Below, piece by piece: positions 47,973 through 60,217 of a stretch of 64,000 nt of DNA (position 1 is the first letter of the stretch; each line of letters starts with the position of its first letter). The notes beneath the pieces are model-generated. The model was given only the letters and a program-made list of their open reading frames with translations. It had not been told where the DNA came from and did no database searches. The stretch covers positions 25,697,995-25,761,994 of the forward strand of contig OY365819.1 of the NCBI GenBank assembly GCA_959347315.1, written 5' to 3'. Origin of the DNA: Bimastos eiseni (lineage: Eukaryota > Annelida > Clitellata > Crassiclitellata > Lumbricidae). The position numbers and the translations under genes were made by a program.

Positions 47973-48852
47973 TATACAATAGCCACAGCAATGAAACAGG
48001 GAAAATAACACACCATCCGCAGCAATTGCCCATTCTCTTTTCACGTGCGCTACTTTTCAACCTGAACTAAATTCAAATATTTTCGATGACTTTCTTAGGC
48101 GTCTGTCTTCTCTTTCTCCAGAGCTAGGAATCTAATGCTCGTCTCTAAACGTTCAGACTAATTAATAACACAAACTAAGTCTAACAAGTTATTGGTTGTT
48201 AGTCTTAGCAACGGCATGCTCCTCCTGGTTGATCATCTCAGCCATCGTATATATATATATATATAGGCTGTGGTTTTGCGCGTTCAATACCCACCGTTGC
48301 GTCGAAATAACTCATATCTTGCTTTCGCATCTATCGATGGTGTGTTCTGATGGGGCGCTATATTAATGTAATGGCACGTGTGTCAGATAGGCTACATTGC
48401 GATTGGGGTTCGAGTCTCCATGAAATTGAGGGATGCGGTTGATGTGATTCAGTTGGAAAGGGCTTCAGTCGTTGGCTATTTCCTGAGGATGGTAGAGAAA
48501 CAGTTCAATGGCGCTTTGAATGATTGCCATGCAAGCTAGTGTTGAAAACTTTTATTTACTTAGCCTCGGTATATAAGATCTCGTGGCAAGATCTCCTATC
48601 TATATCTGTGTTTCCCTCTGTTCGTTTGTCTGTCTGTCTATCTTGTTAAACCATCTTCCCACTGACGGTTTAGCCTTGCGCACTGAGGGTGGGGAAAATA
48701 AATTGGCGAGATGTAGTTGTCAGTTGTTCAATGTGCTGCATTGTCAGAGGCGCAACTAGGGGGTGTTGATAGGTACTTGAGCAGCCCAGGGTTAAAAAGT
48801 TGACCCGCATAATTGATTCAATTCAGATGAGCTTTTGTTGGGCGGGCTTACT

Positions 48853-49113
48853 AACTAGGTCTAGTATTGTTTGATTTCTATTTACTCTAGTTACTCATGG
48901 GATGTCTGTTGGGTAATTGTTAGCTATGATTATTTTATGAGCGTACTTTATTTTACTCTAACTACTCTGAGGATGTCTAATTGCTGTGTAATTGCTTGAT
49001 ATGTTTATTTTGAGAGTGTACATTGTTTTGAACGTTCATTTTATGATGTGCCCGCAGTGCGTTTGCAAGCGGTTCAATAAAGTACATACACACTTACTTA
49101 CTTACTTACTTAC
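48853..49113 (+). mobile_element. Jockey-type LINE 3' UTR copy
   Basis: Matches 26420-26640 (starting ACTAGGTCTAGTATTG) with few changes, ending with AATAAAG and an ACTT repeat tail. No coding part is attached, so it is a strongly 5'-truncated insertion. Confidence 0.8.
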
Positions 49114-49508
49114 AATTATTGCTTTAATTAACTGTAATCTGCTGTAATTTGAGTAACCCAGGAAAACGTTCTGGTTGCGCCGCTGTGCATTTTCAAACCA
49201 GAGGTAGCTGGCTCAATCCCACCAGAGTAGAATGAGAGTTCTCAGACTTCTTCTCCGTTGGGCCCCTTTCTCTTTCCCTTCATTCGCTACCTATCCTACT
49301 GAACGGTCCCAAATTTTACGCTACCTCACCTTGTAATAGCTTATCATATCTGAGCGCTCAGCTCCTTCATGAAGTGCAGCGAACGTTAAGGCCCATTGCG
49401 ATTGTTTTCTGCTCAATTCGCTAGACGGCGAGTGTAACCAGGAAACACAATTTAGTTATATTGGGTCTTTAGAAACGACTCCAAAGAATAGATTACGAGA
49501 ATAAAGAC

Positions 49509-49676
49509 AAACGGTAAGACCAAAGAATGTGAAGACAGACGGTAAGACCAAAGAATGTGAAGACAGACGGTAAGACCAAAGAATGTGAAGACAGACGGTA
49601 AGATCAAAGAATGTGAAGATAGACGGTAAGACCAAAGAATGTGAAGATAGGCGATAAGACCAAAGAATGTGAAGAC
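49509..49676. repeat. 28-bp minisatellite, six copies
   Basis: Unit GACCAAAGAATGTGAAGACA plus eight bases (GACGGTAA), six copies with few changes. The long frame on the minus strand is only this repeat. Confidence 0.9.
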
Positions 49677-49889
49677 AAACTCAGGGAAGAAAACATACCA
49701 TCCACCGCAATTTAAAGTAGAGGGCCCAAAACCAAAACCAAACCAAAAGGGCCAGAAGCCCATTTGAACCTGGATGACCCAAAGATGACGCAAGAAGTGC
49801 ATTCACCTAGAAACGAGCGGAAACACTCGAGCGGTTGACGACATGTGTCCCACGGATTGGCACTCACATAGGCACTAGGCCAGCTCGAG

Positions 49890-50740
49890 CTATCTTACGA
49901 TGGTAATAAGTGAACGATACATGATATGATTCATTCTTATATTCTTTGCTATTTTAGATGCTATGTTTTCATTATGTGTATTCCAAGTCAGACACTGATC
50001 AACATGGACGCCTTGAAACTTAATAGATATCACTTTTGGTATCAGAGTATTATTTATTAGCAGTACAAGTTTGGATTTAGGCGGTCGTTTGCGATGGGAA
50101 GAAAAAAGAATATAATTGGTTTTAGTAACATTGAGAGAGAGAGAGAGAGAGAGCTTATTTGCTGAGAACCATTTGCCAACAAGAAGAAGTTCTCGATTTA
50201 GTAGAGAAATTAGTTCAATATACGAGGAATAGAATACTAGTATCATCAGCAAAAAGTAGAAAATGGAGAAATGATGAGGCAATTGGAAGGTCATTAATGA
50301 AAAGTATAAACAAGAGGGGGTCTAAAATGGCACCTTGGGGAACCCCATATTTTATAAGCTTGGTTGTGGAGGTAATGCCATTACAGGAAACGTATTGTAG
50401 TGTATTGTCTAAGTTGCTCTGGAACTGGGCCAAAGCCGAACCCGGTATGCCTAGGTTATTCAGTTTAGATAGTAAAATTTTATGATTTACTGAATCGAAT
50501 GCCTTTGCTATATCTAATAAAATACTCAGAGAAAATTCATTTGAGTTAATGGATGAAATGAGTGCGTCCGGTGATTTAACCTTAAGAAATGATTTTATTA
50601 CTTGCCAAGTAGGCTTAAGGTCATTACTATATTTATTGAATTCTGAAATGTAAAAATTTTTTTCAGTTTTTTTACGTAACATTTTAAACTTATTTCGATA
50701 AATTTTTTATTTAGTTTTATTTGCCAATGTTGGATTTTTT
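49890..50740 (-). mobile_element. CR1/L2-type LINE, RT domain
   Basis: Minus strand. The first frame (50682-50215) shows LDIAKAFDSVNHKILLSKLN, KYGVPQGAILDPLLFILFIN and LLFADDTSILF, the core RT motifs including FADD. A frameshift near 50220 leads to the second frame with GKWFSANKLSLSL and TKTNYILFSSH, then DQCLTW. A GA run at 50134-50152 lies at a length change in that frame. The element would synthesise DNA on a nicked target, but this copy is broken. Confidence 0.85.
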
Positions 50741-50759
50741 ACAAAAGAAGCATGAAGTT

Positions 50760-51130
50760 TAGCTTTGACATTGCGAGATTTTAAAAGGGCAGATATGAAA
50801 TGGGGAGGAGTAGTGGGAAAAGGAGGGGCGCGAACGGAAGTGGAAGGAGATGACTGGGAAGAAGAGTGTTGTCAGGGAGGAGGAGGAGAAGAATGTGTGA
50901 GCGGAAGGGTAGGTACTGGGACTCTTAGGTAGATGGAATAAAAGAAGAAGAGGAGGTGATAGGAAGGACAACAGGGTGTGGAAGGTTGGGAAATAGGATT
51001 GAGGAAGAGTCGTGGTAGGGAAACGGGATAAAGGGAGCTGAGATATGGATCAAAATGGGGTAGGGAGAGAAATGGAAAAGAAAGATATAGGAATGGCAGG
51101 GGCAAGGTATTCGGAAAGGAAAGTGACAGA
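50760..51130 (-). mobile_element. Upstream region of the LINE, purine-rich
   Basis: This matches, inverted, the pyrimidine-rich region at about 61780-61990 (shared stretches around GGTAGGGAAACGGGATAAAG and ATATAGGAATGGCAGG). Both lie upstream of the same LINE RT type, so it is probably the shared 5' region of that family. Confidence 0.5.
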
Positions 51131-51174
51131 AAAGAGCATGAGAATTGGGGTTGGAGGTAAAGGCAAGATATCAT

Positions 51175-51406
51175 GTGGCACAGTGGCCGATCGGTTAGAG
51201 CGGTTAACCCGTAACGTTCAGTGTGCGCTGACCGAGCGGGTTCGACCCTCGTCCGGGGAGTCACTATGTGAGGGCCTTGAGCAAGTCCTTCGCGCACAAT
51301 TGCTCTGCAGTACAACTGCAATGGCGCCGTCGAGGCGTGTGTATGCACTTCTGAGCAAAAATTGTTGGAAGCATAAATTCAGCAATAAATAAAATAAATA
51401 AATAAA
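51175..51406 (+). mobile_element. tRNA-derived SINE
   Basis: The A box TGGCACAGTGG lies at 51176-51186 and the B box GGGTTCGACCC at 51238-51248, the spacing of a tRNA gene promoter. The tRNA part is followed by an unrelated body and ends in an AATAAATAAATAAA tail. There is no acceptor-stem pairing typical of a functional tRNA. A full-length SINE is transcribed by RNA polymerase III and moved by a LINE. A similar tail-like segment occurs at about 54860-54920. Confidence 0.8.
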
Positions 51407-51469
51407 GTTCACCGTCCTGGGACGGGCAATTATCTAAATAATAAATGAAACTAATGTTTAATTACACTG

Positions 51470-51930
51470 CCTCGCTTCTAGCGCCACTGCGACTGTCCAA
51501 GCCATGGACTCGGCCATGGGGGCCTTAGGAGCATATATGCCATCCAACCGACTTCGCCTAAACTCCCTGAAAACTCAGTTCATTTGGCTAGGCTAAGTTA
51601 GATGTGCCTGCCCTTGCTGCCGCCTTTCCCCATTTTGTCTTCGCCTCTGGCGTCCGTGACCTTGGTGTTACTCTTGACCAGGAGCTCACTTTTGGTCCTC
51701 ACATTCACTCACTTAGCTGTGCTTGCTATTACCAACTGCCCCAATTACGCACACTCTCTTACTCCTATCGCTACTGCTACTCTTGTCCAATCTTTTGTGA
51801 CCACCAGACTCGACTACTGCTGCTCGCTCTATGCTAGCAGCTGGATCCGTCCATGTCGATTGAGTGGTCAGTGATGGAAGTGTTGTCGCTTAGTGCCTCT
51901 CTGTAGTTCATTTGCATTTCAATAATAATA
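51470..51930 (+). mobile_element. Jockey-type LINE fragment
   Basis: Frames show PSNRLRLNSLKTQFIWL (about 51540-51590), DLGVTLDQELTFGPHIHSLS and, in another frame, TRLDYCCSLYAS. These match the block after the RT core. The fragment resembles those at 14537 and 56760. Its 3' end (51850-51925) is partly reversed at 53255-53365. Confidence 0.7.
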
Positions 51931-53860
51931 TAGGTCCCGGAATTTGGGCTGAGGTTAGACCTTGTCAATTGTAGTTGCTCCAGAGGGGACAATTAGGGTA
52001 GTTCACCTGATCAGGGTCAAAGATGCTGGGAGACGGCAGTGTATGACGCACATGGCAAACGACTGGACATAACAACAGACGTGCGTTGATAACTGGGCGC
52101 ATAATCGTGAACTGCAAGACTGAGACACTGTGACATAATGTAAACAGATATCCAATTGTGATGCCAATCAATTGATATATACATTATTGTCAGGATAGAT
52201 ATTTAGCAACCGACACCAGCATTGGAAGCGTCACAGACATCTAAATGCCTATATGATGCTATTACTACTACTATAAATCCTTTATCCAGGCTTGGGACTG
52301 GCACTGCCACAATATCAGCAGTGGCGGAGTAACAGACCTTGCAGGTCATAAATATTTGTAACTTTTTGCATTCACTCAAATATGGGTCAAAAACCTGTGC
52401 CCTCCTCAAAATGTCACTGCTTTTTTTATTACTGTTCACTTGTATCCGTTGCATTGATGTCATTGATCAGTCCATAAATGTCTCCCATCTCATCATCATT
52501 TGAATTCCATGACGAGTTGTCACTCTGGCAAATCTCTTAATACATAGGCTTCATCCACAGATGATGCTGATGCTGCTGACGATGATGATGTTGGTGATGA
52601 TGAAGAAATTTATTCATTAGGATAGGTCCAATTTGTTTGATATCAATAGGGGATGAGACGAATGGCGTCAGTCCTATTGCCTTCCTCGCAGAGAAATTTG
52701 GGTGAGCAACTTGTCCCAGGTCACAAGTGACTTGAGGTATTTTCAATCTTATTGGCATCAACATGTGATGTTCCATCACTGTCTATCATTTTAGCTGTCA
52801 TGTTACTGTCTTGTCCTTGCAAATATTTACTAACATAAAGGCTGACTTAAAACAATGATCTACATGAACACAACATATATTCCCAAACTAAATTCCCAAA
52901 CTCCCAAAAATTCCCAAAATTCAGCTTACTAATTGCACAGTCGTGTAAGAAACAGCTTCTAACGCAATCCAAAATAATGAGGGCTGAAATAAACCATCAG
53001 GACACTTTCACGGTATGCTAAATTATTGTCTCGCACTTGATAGGACATGGCTTAGTTGTGTTGGAACCAGAGAACCAAAAGCCCACTGGGCCACTGGCAG
53101 TGTAACGAAGTCCTCGGCTTCAATTCAAATCAGTGACAGGTAGAAGGAATCGTGAAAACAAGCCGAGGCCCAGTTACGAAGTCATATGCAGGCAATCGAA
53201 GCTAGTACTGTCAGTGTTTGGGCCTGTATGTGTATATCTGTTCTTTGCGACCCATATTATAATTGAAATGCAAATGAACTACGTCTTTACCTCGGATAGT
53301 GCGTCCATTGAAAGAGATGCACACAGCTAATAATTCACTGTTCCATCAGAGACCACTCAATCGACGGCCACAGTCCCAGCTGGTCTGGCAGCTGGGTCTG
53401 TGCGATACAATTCTGGAGGTTCGATATGATTGGCACGCATACTCATTAAATGGGCGGCCCTGGTTTAACGTTAAACTGCGAGGTGGAGTTACTCCTTTAA
53501 GCAATGAGCCAATTGAGTTGCCCCGAATATCTAGAAAAATATATGCGTTTTATATTTATTCTTAATAATTATAAAAGTCACTTTTAGAATATTTATAAGA
53601 CTATACTTTTGCAAGGGAGCGAATATTAATATTTATAAGAGAAATATAATTATAAATTGAAATTAAAATTGTTCGTAGGATAAAAAGCGATGCATCTTTC
53701 TCGAAAGATATCAGGTTCGATCGCGTGATATCTATGCATGTACTTACAATAAATTTGAAATGCATTAATATATACTTCAGTTCGCAAACGCCCGAAAGAT
53801 GGCAAATATTATAAAATGTTTGAAAATACTTACCAACAGCATCTTTTCGAATCTCTTGAA
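51931..53860. other. No gene seen
   Basis: Reverse-orientation LINE 3' sequence lies at about 53255-53365. A CTTGGGACTGGCA motif at 52290 is shared with 21167. GAT runs lie near 52560-52600. No other supported feature. Confidence 0.4.
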
Positions 53861-53866
53861 CAACAG

Positions 53867-53919
53867 ACATGAGATGAGACATGAGATGAGACATGAGATG
53901 AGACATGAGATGAGACATG
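53867..53919. repeat. 12-bp tandem repeat
   Basis: ACATGAGATGAG in four exact copies plus five bases. Confidence 0.95.
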
Positions 53920-54179
53920 TCTGTTTCTTAAACGATTGAGAATCGAAACACAAGTTCGTGTTGTACAAGTTTTTATAACCTTTGACTAAACTAATAAGCG
54001 TATATATTTATATAGATATACGCATATGCTGGATATATAAATATCGTATGCATGATTTTAATATTATTATACGAACACACGAGTTATTTATATATATATA
54101 CATATATATATTTAAATGAATTTATATATATATACATAAAAATATTTCAATGGATATGCATCTGGCTTTCAGGAGCATT

Positions 54180-54775
54180 TAAATCCTTTTGAAGTTGACG
54201 CCAGACCCCATGTGGGAGCGGGGAAAGGGTCTGCCGCCGCCGCTGTCTCCGGTCCGCCAATGGCTGAGCCGTAAACCTATGATTAACGGGTGGGCGTGTC
54301 TCTTCATATGTGTGCGTATGTGTGCGCGTGTCTGTGTCGTTGTATGTGTGAGTGTCTGTGTCCGTGTCGTCGTATGTGTGCATGTCATCGTATTTGTGCA
54401 TGCATGTGTGCATATGTGTCTTTGTATGTGTCCATGTCAGTGTCTGTGTGCTTGTATGTGTGCGTGTTCTTGTATGTGTGCGTATGTTTCTCCGTCTCTT
54501 TGTATGTATGCGTGTCTGTGTTCGTGTCTTTGTATGTGTGCTTGTATGCATGCTTGTGAGTGTGCGTGTGTCTGCGTTTATTTGCGCGTATGCGTTTATG
54601 TGTGCGTATGCTTGTATGTATGTGTAAGTGTCCTCGTATGTGTCCTTGTATTTGTCTTTGTATGTGTCTTTGTATGTGTCCGTCTCTCTCTGTCCATGTG
54701 CTTGTCCGAGTGCGTATGTCTGCTTGTCCGTGTGCGTACGTCTGCCCGTAAGTGTGCATACGCTCATTAAGTGAC
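54180..54775 (+). repeat. Repeat with GTGTGCGTA minisatellite, plus-strand copy
   Basis: A G/C-rich head (GCCGCCGCCGCT, CCGCCAATGGCTGAGC, AACCTATGATTAACGG) is followed by about 480 bases of GTGTGCGTATGTGT-like repeats. The same head and repeat occur reversed at 59500-59810. The frames through it are repeat artefacts. Confidence 0.8.
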
Positions 54776-55202
54776 GTAACGTTTTAGCGGGAAAATTGCG
54801 TGAAACCCCGTTATATAACTAATTCGGACCCTGCGGAAAACTGGTCCTCCTTGCTTGTGCACTTCTGATAAAAAAACTGTTGAAAGAAGGGCGTTATCAA
54901 ATTTCGGAATATATAAATAAAATACTTTGTCAAGCGCTTGAAAAAATGCTCACAAAATAATTTGATGCCCAATTTAAGGATTGAATCCACCTTCGATTTG
55001 CAATCTTCTTACTTATCGATGTTCTGCTCTAAAACATTGAACAACATGTAGGTCAAAATGTATGCGATTAATCAAAAATAGTGTTTTATAAATTGTTAGA
55101 AATTAAGTAGGAGCTAAAATACTTTCCTATCTGAGTGTTGCATTTAATTATACAAATATTTAAGATATGTTATTAGTTTATGATTTATTGCATAAGAAGT
55201 GA

Positions 55203-56176
55203 TTATGTTTGACTGAACGTGTAAACATTAATTACTCTTGATAATCCTGCAACGATCAGTTGCTTCTGTTCTTCGTCGTAGCACAATCTATGAGGATATA
55301 CGTTCGCAAGTTCATCTTCATTTTGCGTTGAATAAAGAATTCGATTCCACTTGAGATCGGAATCCAAGAGAATCACTCTGTTATTCATAGTATCAGCCAC
55401 AAACACTCGATCGTCTGAATCAAGTGAGAGGTATTCAGGTTCATTCAGTTGTTGTGTTTCATTTGAAGGAATAAAACGACGGACAACCATCTGTCCATCG
55501 CTGCTCAACTCACTTACACACCATTCATTGTCCGACTTGCTTCCTCGTGACCCACTCTCTCCCATCTTCTCCTGCTTTTCTATTTCCTCCGCCTCCTCCT
55601 CCTCTTCTTCTTCCTTCACATCGATCGACTTTCTCTCATTTGACCAGTGAATGATGATGAAATTCCCGATGGATGTTTCCACGGCATGAATTGGGTCTTC
55701 ACCGTCTGTTGGTAACGAAATCGATCGAAGAAGTTTTGCATCTGATCCGTAGATCATCAGACGTGGCGATGAATAGCCCAACAGCAATAAATGACCATTA
55801 CTGGACACTGACAGAACATGCCCTAGCTCATAATCAGTGGTCAGCCAGTTGATGACTTTGTGTTGGTCATCCGTTTCTCTTGTAATCTTCCAGACGTAGC
55901 AGTTCTTGTATGAGTTGATGACGTAAAGACAATTTTCTTTCTCACTGGATGCGATGTTACGTGGATCAGTGATCTCTTTTATATTTAATTCTCTCTGAGG
56001 ACGAAATGGATTTCGATCCTCAAACACACGAATTACATGAGACTCCAAAGTATTACGCCGACACAAGACATAGATTTCATTTCGCAGTTTAGTCACTCCA
56101 AATATTCTCAACGATTCAGCTTTGTTTTTCTTTACCTCAATTCTCTCAATTAAGTTGACGGAAATCGAGCACAGGA
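55203..56176 (-). CDS. NHL-type beta-propeller exon (right paralogue)
   Basis: Last exon on the minus strand, 974 bases, acceptor AG at 56177-56178, ending in a stop at 55203. It begins with TC, completing the Val codon left by the TRADD-N-like exon. Blades are visible as ENCLYVINSYKNCYVWKITR, LSVSSNGHLLLLGYSSPRLM, PEYLSLDSDDRVFVADTMNN with RVILLDSDLKWNRIL, and LCYDEEQKQLIVAG. Together they suggest a six-bladed propeller of the NHL/SGL kind for ligand or partner binding. Between blades four and five is an acidic insertion with a run of Glu (about 55620-55570) absent from the left paralogue. No break is seen. Confidence 0.75.
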
Positions 56177-58110
56177 CTAAAATAGAAATCAATTACTGTT
56201 TATTCATTGCCGCAATGGGCAGTTATAGTTATCTTCGCTAGTTTATATATTTAAATTTTTTTATTACAATTAACTACTAATTTTACTGACAAAATCCCAT
56301 GTCTAATATTTACTTCTTAAGATGACTTTTGTTAAGATAAATGGTGCCCCCATTTTTCAAATTTCTCTGGGCAAAATTCAGAAAGTGGGGGGGCCAAAAA
56401 AATTTCCCCTTCGCGCACTATTTGCTAAATTAGCCACCCATTTTTCAAAATCTTATTACACCTCTGCCAACAGTTGAGTCTGAGAACTTATAAAGAAAAG
56501 CTCTATAATATAGGTTTTAAACCAACAACTTTGCCTGAGAACTTATAAACTCGAACTCAGGCGCGCTATAAATGATAGTTATATTATTGTATAGTGAGAA
56601 TAGGTTTTGAACAAAACAGTAATATTTACTTCTTTGTTGATTTTTTATTATTTTAATTAGGCAATTAATAGAATGCAGGCAAACATTGTCAACTGTTTGT
56701 TCATTCAGATGATAAATTTACTTAAACCAATTATTCATATTTCCAGTTACGTCAGCTTCGATCTGTTTCCCTCTCGCTAACTCCAGACGTCACATATACC
56801 CTTGTTCACGTCTTCCTTACTGCCCGACTGGATGACTGTTGCTCACTCTATGCAGGCCTTCCAGCTGGGCGGTTGCGGCGCCTGGAGAGGGTCCTGCGTT
56901 CTGCTGCACGTCTTATCTGATGCATTTCCAAATTGGACTATGTCTCCGGCTATATTCTTATTATTATTACAGTAATTTTATATCACGCAAAGTTTGCCTG
57001 CTCAGAAGCGCTCCCAGTGCAACCTCGGCCGAACAGAACAGTCAACGATAATTATGTTACGACCGAGTTGAGCTGGTATACACACGCCGAAGCGCCACCT
57101 ACACCTACCATGTATGCTGGATGTGCTCCATTGGCTCCCCCTCCAACAGCGAGTCTCGAACAGTATCATCGCTTTGGTATGGCTGTCCTTTCTAGATTTG
57201 ATACTGAAATAAGTGATTTCTGAGTTGCGGTTGTCGCCAAGGGTCCACTCACTCATTTTATACTCGCCTTAAAACTGTTCTTGTTAGCAATGCCTGGGTC
57301 GGGAGCGCAACTGAATAGTAGCGTTGAGGGGGTGCTATATAAATCTTCGTAATTAATTAATTAATTAGTGAACGAAACTAAGTATACTAACTTAGTTATA
57401 ATATGCCCCATTGCCGATGAACCTCGGCGCCACTCAACCGCGCGACTTTAATCATAATGAAGGACCATCATCGGTTATGCATGGAAATGGAGGGATGGAA
57501 ATATGGAAGGATGGTTGTGAGATGAGTTCCGAATGATGTTTTACAGATTTGATACTGAAATAAGTGATTTCTGAGTAGAAATGGATGGAAAGGAAGTGTG
57601 AATCACATAAAGAGGACAGATAAATAGAAGGAGGGAGGAATTGTGCAAAAAACGTAAAGATGAAAATGGAATTAGGCACAAGATGTGAAAGTGTCATAGA
57701 AGTAACTCCGTTGATTTTACAGTAATACGCTAAATCTCACATTTTCAATTGAACTGGAGTAAAGGCATGAAAATAGGAAGAAAGGATGAATTAGATCGAT
57801 TTGACATCGATTGTGTAAAGGAATGAAGGAAGGAATGAGATTGGAAAGTTGCACAGTGTCTGAGAATTATAATTGACCGTCATATAAATTTGATTGTTAC
57901 AGGAGACGAACGCAAGCATCACTAGCGACAGATTCTAAATAATATTATAGGCCTATTCCTGTTTGCTGCATCGACTTTCTATTTTAAAAAGATAGATCCG
58001 TTTCTTGATTGAACATTTTAACCAGTTCCATTCTGACGAATTCCTTCATCTAAGATTCAAGTGTTGTCCATATTTTATCTTCTTTTAAGTATATTTTGAT
58101 GATAACCTAC
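56177..58110 (-). other. Intron of right locus, with LINE fragment
   Basis: Donor GTAGGT (minus strand) at 58110, acceptor AG at 56177. It contains a jockey-type LINE fragment on the plus strand (56760-56990; frames LTARLDDCCSLYAGLPAGRL then RLERVLRSAARLI) and a 32-base direct repeat, at 57194-57225 and 57545-57576, with about 320 bases between. Confidence 0.55.
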
Positions 58111-58479
58111 CAACTGTTTTCTTGATCTCAGTGCGATCAATGTTGATCACAGTTGATTGGCTTATTTCGGAGTCTGATCGTCGAATATCTGTAAGATCGT
58201 GTAATATATCTGTCAGTTTATTCGATTCGTATTGCCTTTGAATATATTCAAGTGCTGCTTGTGAATGACACCAGATCCAAACGACGACAGTCTTTCTGTC
58301 CAGTTGAGAGTTGATGATTTCTACGCCTTCATCTTTCAGTTGACTGATGAGTTTATCAGTTTCATGTGACCTTGGCATCGTTCTGTTTCGAAGATTTTCA
58401 AATTTGTCGTGAAATTGTTGAGTTATACTGGAAGTTGTACACTTTGCCCCACGATATTGTACTTCAACTTTTATTACGA
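58111..58479 (-). CDS. TRADD-N-like domain exon (right paralogue)
   Basis: Exon of 369 bases (123 codons), minus strand, from an acceptor AG at 58480-58481 to GTAGGT at 58110. Two bases then V-I-K-V-E-V start the frame and one G is left at the end, the same phase-1 pattern as at 456-794. The protein has HETDKLISQLKDEGVEI, then RKTVVVWIWCHSQAALEYIQ and a C-terminal strand VINIDRTEIKKTV. It is clearly homologous to the left copy. The fold resembles the TRADD N-terminal domain, a protein-interaction module in death-receptor signalling. Confidence 0.75.
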
Positions 58480-60217
58480 CTTAAAATAGAAATGAATATA
58501 TTTAGATGTCAGTTTTGTCTCTGAATATCATACAAATACACCAAAATAAATGCAATAATGGAAGGATAGAAAGGAAAGATAGACGAGGAATACGCTGGAT
58601 AGGCACAATATAAATGAACACATTTTAACATTACTATGGAAACAACGGATCTGATAATTGATCGAAGACAATGAAGATATTTTGATCGTAGTCGTCGTAG
58701 CATAATGGTTGGCGTCAGGAACTGACGATGACGATGATGTCCACAATAAAAGTTTAATTAAATCGATTGGAATGTAATCGTTCAGAATTGAGAGATCGGA
58801 AATTCTTAGACATGTGGATCATTGGCCATTTCACGATAAATTTCATCTCACTCAATCAGAAATTATCTGTCGATTTCAAAACTAGGCATGGTATTCAAAT
58901 AATACTACATCATTATTGCTCAATATTTTTGGTGGTTGTTGTCTAATTGCAGATCTGTTGCAGACAAGGTTTCTCAAAGTCGATTATATTGCATCGCATG
59001 GTTATGAAGCTTTAGCAACTTTCGTTTTCTTAGCTTGTGGCATTGCAATTGTAATTGTAACGGAGCACTCGTATAGCGCCACTCAAGATCAGAGGCGTGT
59101 CCTACTCAGGACACATTCAAACGGAGAAAAGAAAGGCCTTCAGGTACCTCCGGACGAGGAAGAGAGTATATATCTCCTATGGTAAGGGCAATCATTATAT
59201 TTTATGAGGTTCAAATGGAGCCAAAATCTCTCAAAACTTAGATCATCGAATATTTTAGCCCTGTAGTGACCATTTAAAACAAAACTAATTAATAAAGAGC
59301 TATGAGATAAGTTAATAGTGTTGTTTATCATCAGTGGAGGAGCGACAGCCCCGTCCGACCTCATCTAGCCCTTAAATGCTATTCTCGCTCGCTGATTGGT
59401 CGCTGGGCGATCAAATTAATATTCATGAGCTGGGCGCCAACGAATGTCAATCATTTTAATGCATTTTCTCGCCCTCTCATTGGATAAGGCAAAAGGCAAC
59501 CGCGTCCTTCCATTGGCTGGACTCCACGCACACGTATATCCAAGCATACGCACACATACACGCACACATACAAGGACTAAGACACAGACACGCACGCATA
59601 CATACACACATACGCACACATACATATGCACATATGATGCTTCGGACACAGACACGGACGCATACACTCTCACATACGTACACATATACACACATACGAA
59701 GACATACGCACACCGTCAATCATAGGTTTGCTGTTCAGCCATTGGCGGCGGCGGCTGACCCTTTACCCCCTCCATGGGGTTTTGGCGGCGGCTGACCCTT
59801 TTAGAGCGCACATGTCGTTACTTTTTATTTAATGTTGTGAAGCGATTAGTTATGCTTCGAGTTCGTCGTAGATATTAAACGAGCGTTGCTATTTTCCAAA
59901 GTTTTATAGTTAAACAAGAGTCCAATATCAGTCAGTAAGTAAGTAAGTCAGGTAATGTTATTGTTGTCAAATTCTGCACGAGGCTTAAACATCGACTGTA
60001 TTTTGGATGTCATTTATGTGGCCAGATATATGAACAGGGTCTAGGGTCTAGAATTAGACATAGAACTTGAACAGATAGGGTCAATGAGATCTTGAAAAAA
60101 GCTTGACTGAAGTAATTAGGAAATGTTAGCCATGGAAAAGATTTAGGGTCATATCATTAGAGTTGTAAAACAAAGTATATCAGTCATAAGACATTGAATT
60201 AAAGCTTTACTCTGAAC
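58480..60217 (-). other. Intron between CARD and TRADD-N-like exons, with repeat
   Basis: About 1.7 kb without a supported exon. It holds the reversed G/C-rich and TACGCACACA repeat at 59500-59810. Short frames at 58509-58746 and 58916-59185 have no recognised domain; a further exon cannot be excluded. Confidence 0.4.
59500..59810 (-). repeat. Inverted copy of GTGTGCGTA repeat
   Basis: Reverse complement of the head and repeat at 54180-54775 (CCGCCAATGGCTGAAC and AACCTATGATTGACGG on the minus strand). The GGCGGCGGCTGACC motif is itself duplicated at 59743 and 59784. Confidence 0.8.

Noticed and set aside
48220..48240. CTCCTGGTTGATC, resembling the 18S rRNA start
   Set aside because: Only about a dozen bases match and no rRNA sequence follows.
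49452..49802. 116-aa minus-strand frame
   Set aside because: Most of it is the 28-bp minisatellite.
51200..51250. Functional tRNA gene
   Set aside because: Boxes are present, but acceptor-stem pairing and a proper 3' end are missing, and a SINE body and tail follow.
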